Positions 62,696-64,000 of a stretch of 64,000 bases of DNA are shown piece by piece (position 1 is the first letter of the stretch; each line of letters opens with the position of its first letter). The translations under genes were made by a program, and so were the position numbers. This DNA comes from Neorhizobium alkalisoli (GTDB taxonomy: Bacteria > Pseudomonadota > Alphaproteobacteria > Rhizobiales > Rhizobiaceae), in NCBI RefSeq assembly GCF_007829835.1, contig NZ_VIWP01000005.1:434001-498000 (forward strand). The letters are read 5' to 3'. Below the pieces are notes generated by a model, which was not told the origin of the DNA, did no database searches, and saw only the letters and a list, made by a program, of their open reading frames with translations.

Positions 62696-64000
62696 TACGC
62701 GGTTCTTTCGAGATGAAGGTTACCAAGGACATCGGCGCGGGCCGACCAGCCGGGCAGAAGCACCGTCGTCGTATCATCCTGTTCGATGATCGCCGGACCG
62801 CTGATCCGGTCGCCGGCACCGAGCGCACTGCGGTCATAAACGCCAGCCGAAACCCATTTGCCGGAGCGGAAGATCGGGCGTTCGCCCTTGGGCGAAGGCG
62901 TACCGCTGCCGGCTGCGATTTCCGGCTGGGTGATGTTTTCGGTCACGCCAACGACGGCGAGACGTACGGTGCCGAGCTCGACTTCCGTCTGCGTATCGCG
63001 AAAGCCGTAGATGCGCTCGTGTTCGAGATGGAAGGCTTCGGCGATCGAGGCCGCGTCACGGCAGTTTTCGTCCAGCTTGACGCGTAGCTCATAAGCCTGG
63101 CCGGCATAACGCATGTCGGCCCCGCGTTCGAAGCGACGGGTCTGGCTGGTTTCGCCTTCGCGGTCGAGCCAGGCGCTGCCTTCGTCTTCCAGTTCCTTCA
63201 TGACGTCGAGCATCAGCGCGGCAGTCGTCTCATCGACAGCACGGCGGATACTGCGCACGAAATCACGGCGCAGGTCGGCGGCCGCAGCGCCGAGCGCGCA
63301 GAACGTGCCGGCCGCCGGCGGAATGACGACGCGGCCGATACCCGCTTCTGCGGCGAGAAGATTGGCATGCGTCGGGCCGGCACCGCCAAACGGAACAAGT
63401 GCGAAAGAGGCTGGGTCGAGGCCACGCGAGGCCAGCGTCTTGTAAAGTTCGGTCGCCATGCCGGCGGTCGTCACGGCAAGCGCGCCTTCGGCAGCCAGCG
63501 CCGCGCCATCTTCGCCCTTGAGACCAATACGCTCACCGACTTCGGCAAGGGCTGTGCGCGCCGCATCGATATCGAGCTTCATGCGGCCGCCGAGGAAACC
63601 GGCCGGATCGATATAGCCAAGCGCCAGATAGCAATCGGTAACAGCCGGCTGCGTGCCGCCGCGACCGTAGGAAACCGGGCCGGGCATAGCGCCGGCGCTC
63701 TGCGGGCCGACCTTTAGAAGACCATGCGCATCGACCCAGACGATCGAGCCACCACCGGCACCGATCGCCGAGACATCGACGACGGGCAGCACGAGCGGCA
63801 GGCCGCCGATATCGGTGCGCGTTGCGAGTTCAGCAGAACCAGCTTGCGCGACGGCGATATCCGAAGACGTGCCGCCCATATCGAAGGTGATGATCGACTT
63901 GACGTCCGCGGCTTCCGCCAGACGCGCCGCCGCCATGACGCCCGAAGCCGGGCCGGACAGAATGGTTTCGACCGGCCGCTCGTCCGCCGAAACGAGACTG
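62695..64000 (-). CDS. hyuA: Hydantoinase A/oxoprolinase family protein, partial
   Basis: The 3' part of a HyuA-type subunit; the frame is open to the right edge of the window, and the first ~255 residues of a typical ~690-residue protein are missing. The segment SGPASGVMAAARLAE at the edge, FDMGGTSSDIAV and GAGGGSIVWVD form the ASKHA-type nucleotide-binding core. It is upstream of hyuB in the same operon. The promoter and any further genes lie outside the window. Confidence 0.9.
   Translation of the reverse strand, partial: SLVSADERPVETILSGPASGVMAAARLAEAADVKSIITFDMGGTSSDIAVAQAGSAELATRTDIGGLPLVLPVVDVSAIGAGGGSIVWVDAHGLLKVGPQSAGAMPGPVSYGRGGTQPAVTDCYLALGYIDPAGFLGGRMKLDIDAARTALAEVGERIGLKGEDGAALAAEGALAVTTAGMATELYKTLASRGLDPASFALVPFGGAGPTHANLLAAEAGIGRVVIPPAAGTFCALGAAAADLRRDFVRSIRRAVDETTAALMLDVMKELEDEGSAWLDREGETSQTRRFERGADMRYAGQAYELRVKLDENCRDAASIAEAFHLEHERIYGFRDTQTEVELGTVRLAVVGVTENITQPEIAAGSGTPSPKGERPIFRSGKWVSAGVYDRSALGAGDRISGPAIIEQDDTTTVLLPGWSARADVLGNLHLERTA

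Noticed and set aside
59525..62716. Very long plus-strand open frame (1063 codons)
   Set aside because: It is antisense to the binding protein and HyuB genes, which have clear families and normal starts. Its composition (His/Arg/Asp-rich, no domains) is that of a high-GC shadow frame.

Overview
The window reads as an accessory, catabolic stretch of a Rhizobiaceae genome (Rhizobium/Agrobacterium type). The signs are high GC with strong third-position bias, dense co-directional operons of ABC transporters and amidohydrolases, LysR/GntR/RpiR/TetR regulators next to their targets, the cobalamin-riboswitch btuFCD arrangement, and a C-rich palindromic intergenic repeat common in rhizobia. No rRNA, tRNA, CRISPR array, insertion sequence or housekeeping block was seen. 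The replicon type (chromosome, chromid or megaplasmid) cannot be decided from this window.

Region by region. (1) 63-4620: an RpiR/SIS regulator with an M81 (MlrC-like) metallopeptidase, a D-threonine-aldolase-like PLP enzyme and a RidA deaminase; five copies of one 13-bp motif lie in their upstream regions. (2) 4775-7908: msrB, a CcdA-thioredoxin (DipZ-like) electron conduit and msrA, which form an exported methionine sulfoxide repair system; the conduit has a Met-rich linker. (3) 8091-11482: btuD-btuC-btuF behind a cobalamin riboswitch, a 21-residue leader ORF and a Zur-like box. (4) 11549-13207: LysR and a divergent PNPOx-fold protein. (5) 13219-16177: a PhoQ-like kinase and its regulator, in line with two secreted low-complexity proteins (PepSY and a 13-residue repeat peptide). 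(6) 16195-26214: a GntR locus with MATE efflux, two paralogous cysteine hydrolases, a polyamine-type ABC importer, an AbgB-like amidohydrolase and an MBL hydrolase; the divergent control region holds an 18-bp perfect palindrome and a sigma-54 promoter. (7) 26489-36308: a guanidine-assimilation operon (ABC importer, DUF1989 pair, biotin carboxylase usually called urea carboxylase, allophanate hydrolase) behind a sigma-54 promoter and a guanidine-I riboswitch with an intrinsic terminator.

(8) 36685-40868: an exported molybdenum hydroxylase (IorAB type) with a triheme cytochrome c. (9) 41094-44712: GNAT, LysR, a double-CMD-plus-cupin secreted protein and a flavodoxin. (10) 44766-51963: a TetR operon with an MFS importer, an amidohydrolase, a creatininase-fold enzyme, a ketopantoate-reductase-like enzyme, an SDR and an M20 peptidase; the substrate is unknown. 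(11) 52020-54052: a third cysteine hydrolase and a TehA-type channel. (12) 54102-64000: a long minus-strand operon with hydantoinase/oxoprolinase subunits, an ABC importer without a visible ATPase, VOC, a DAO-family oxidase, DUF1028 and two AhpD-like proteins; it runs off the right edge.

The common theme is scavenging of nitrogen from small amides, ureides, guanidine and amino-acid derivatives. Two sigma-54 promoters, in front of the guanidine operon and the GntR-linked importer operon, fit control by nitrogen limitation.
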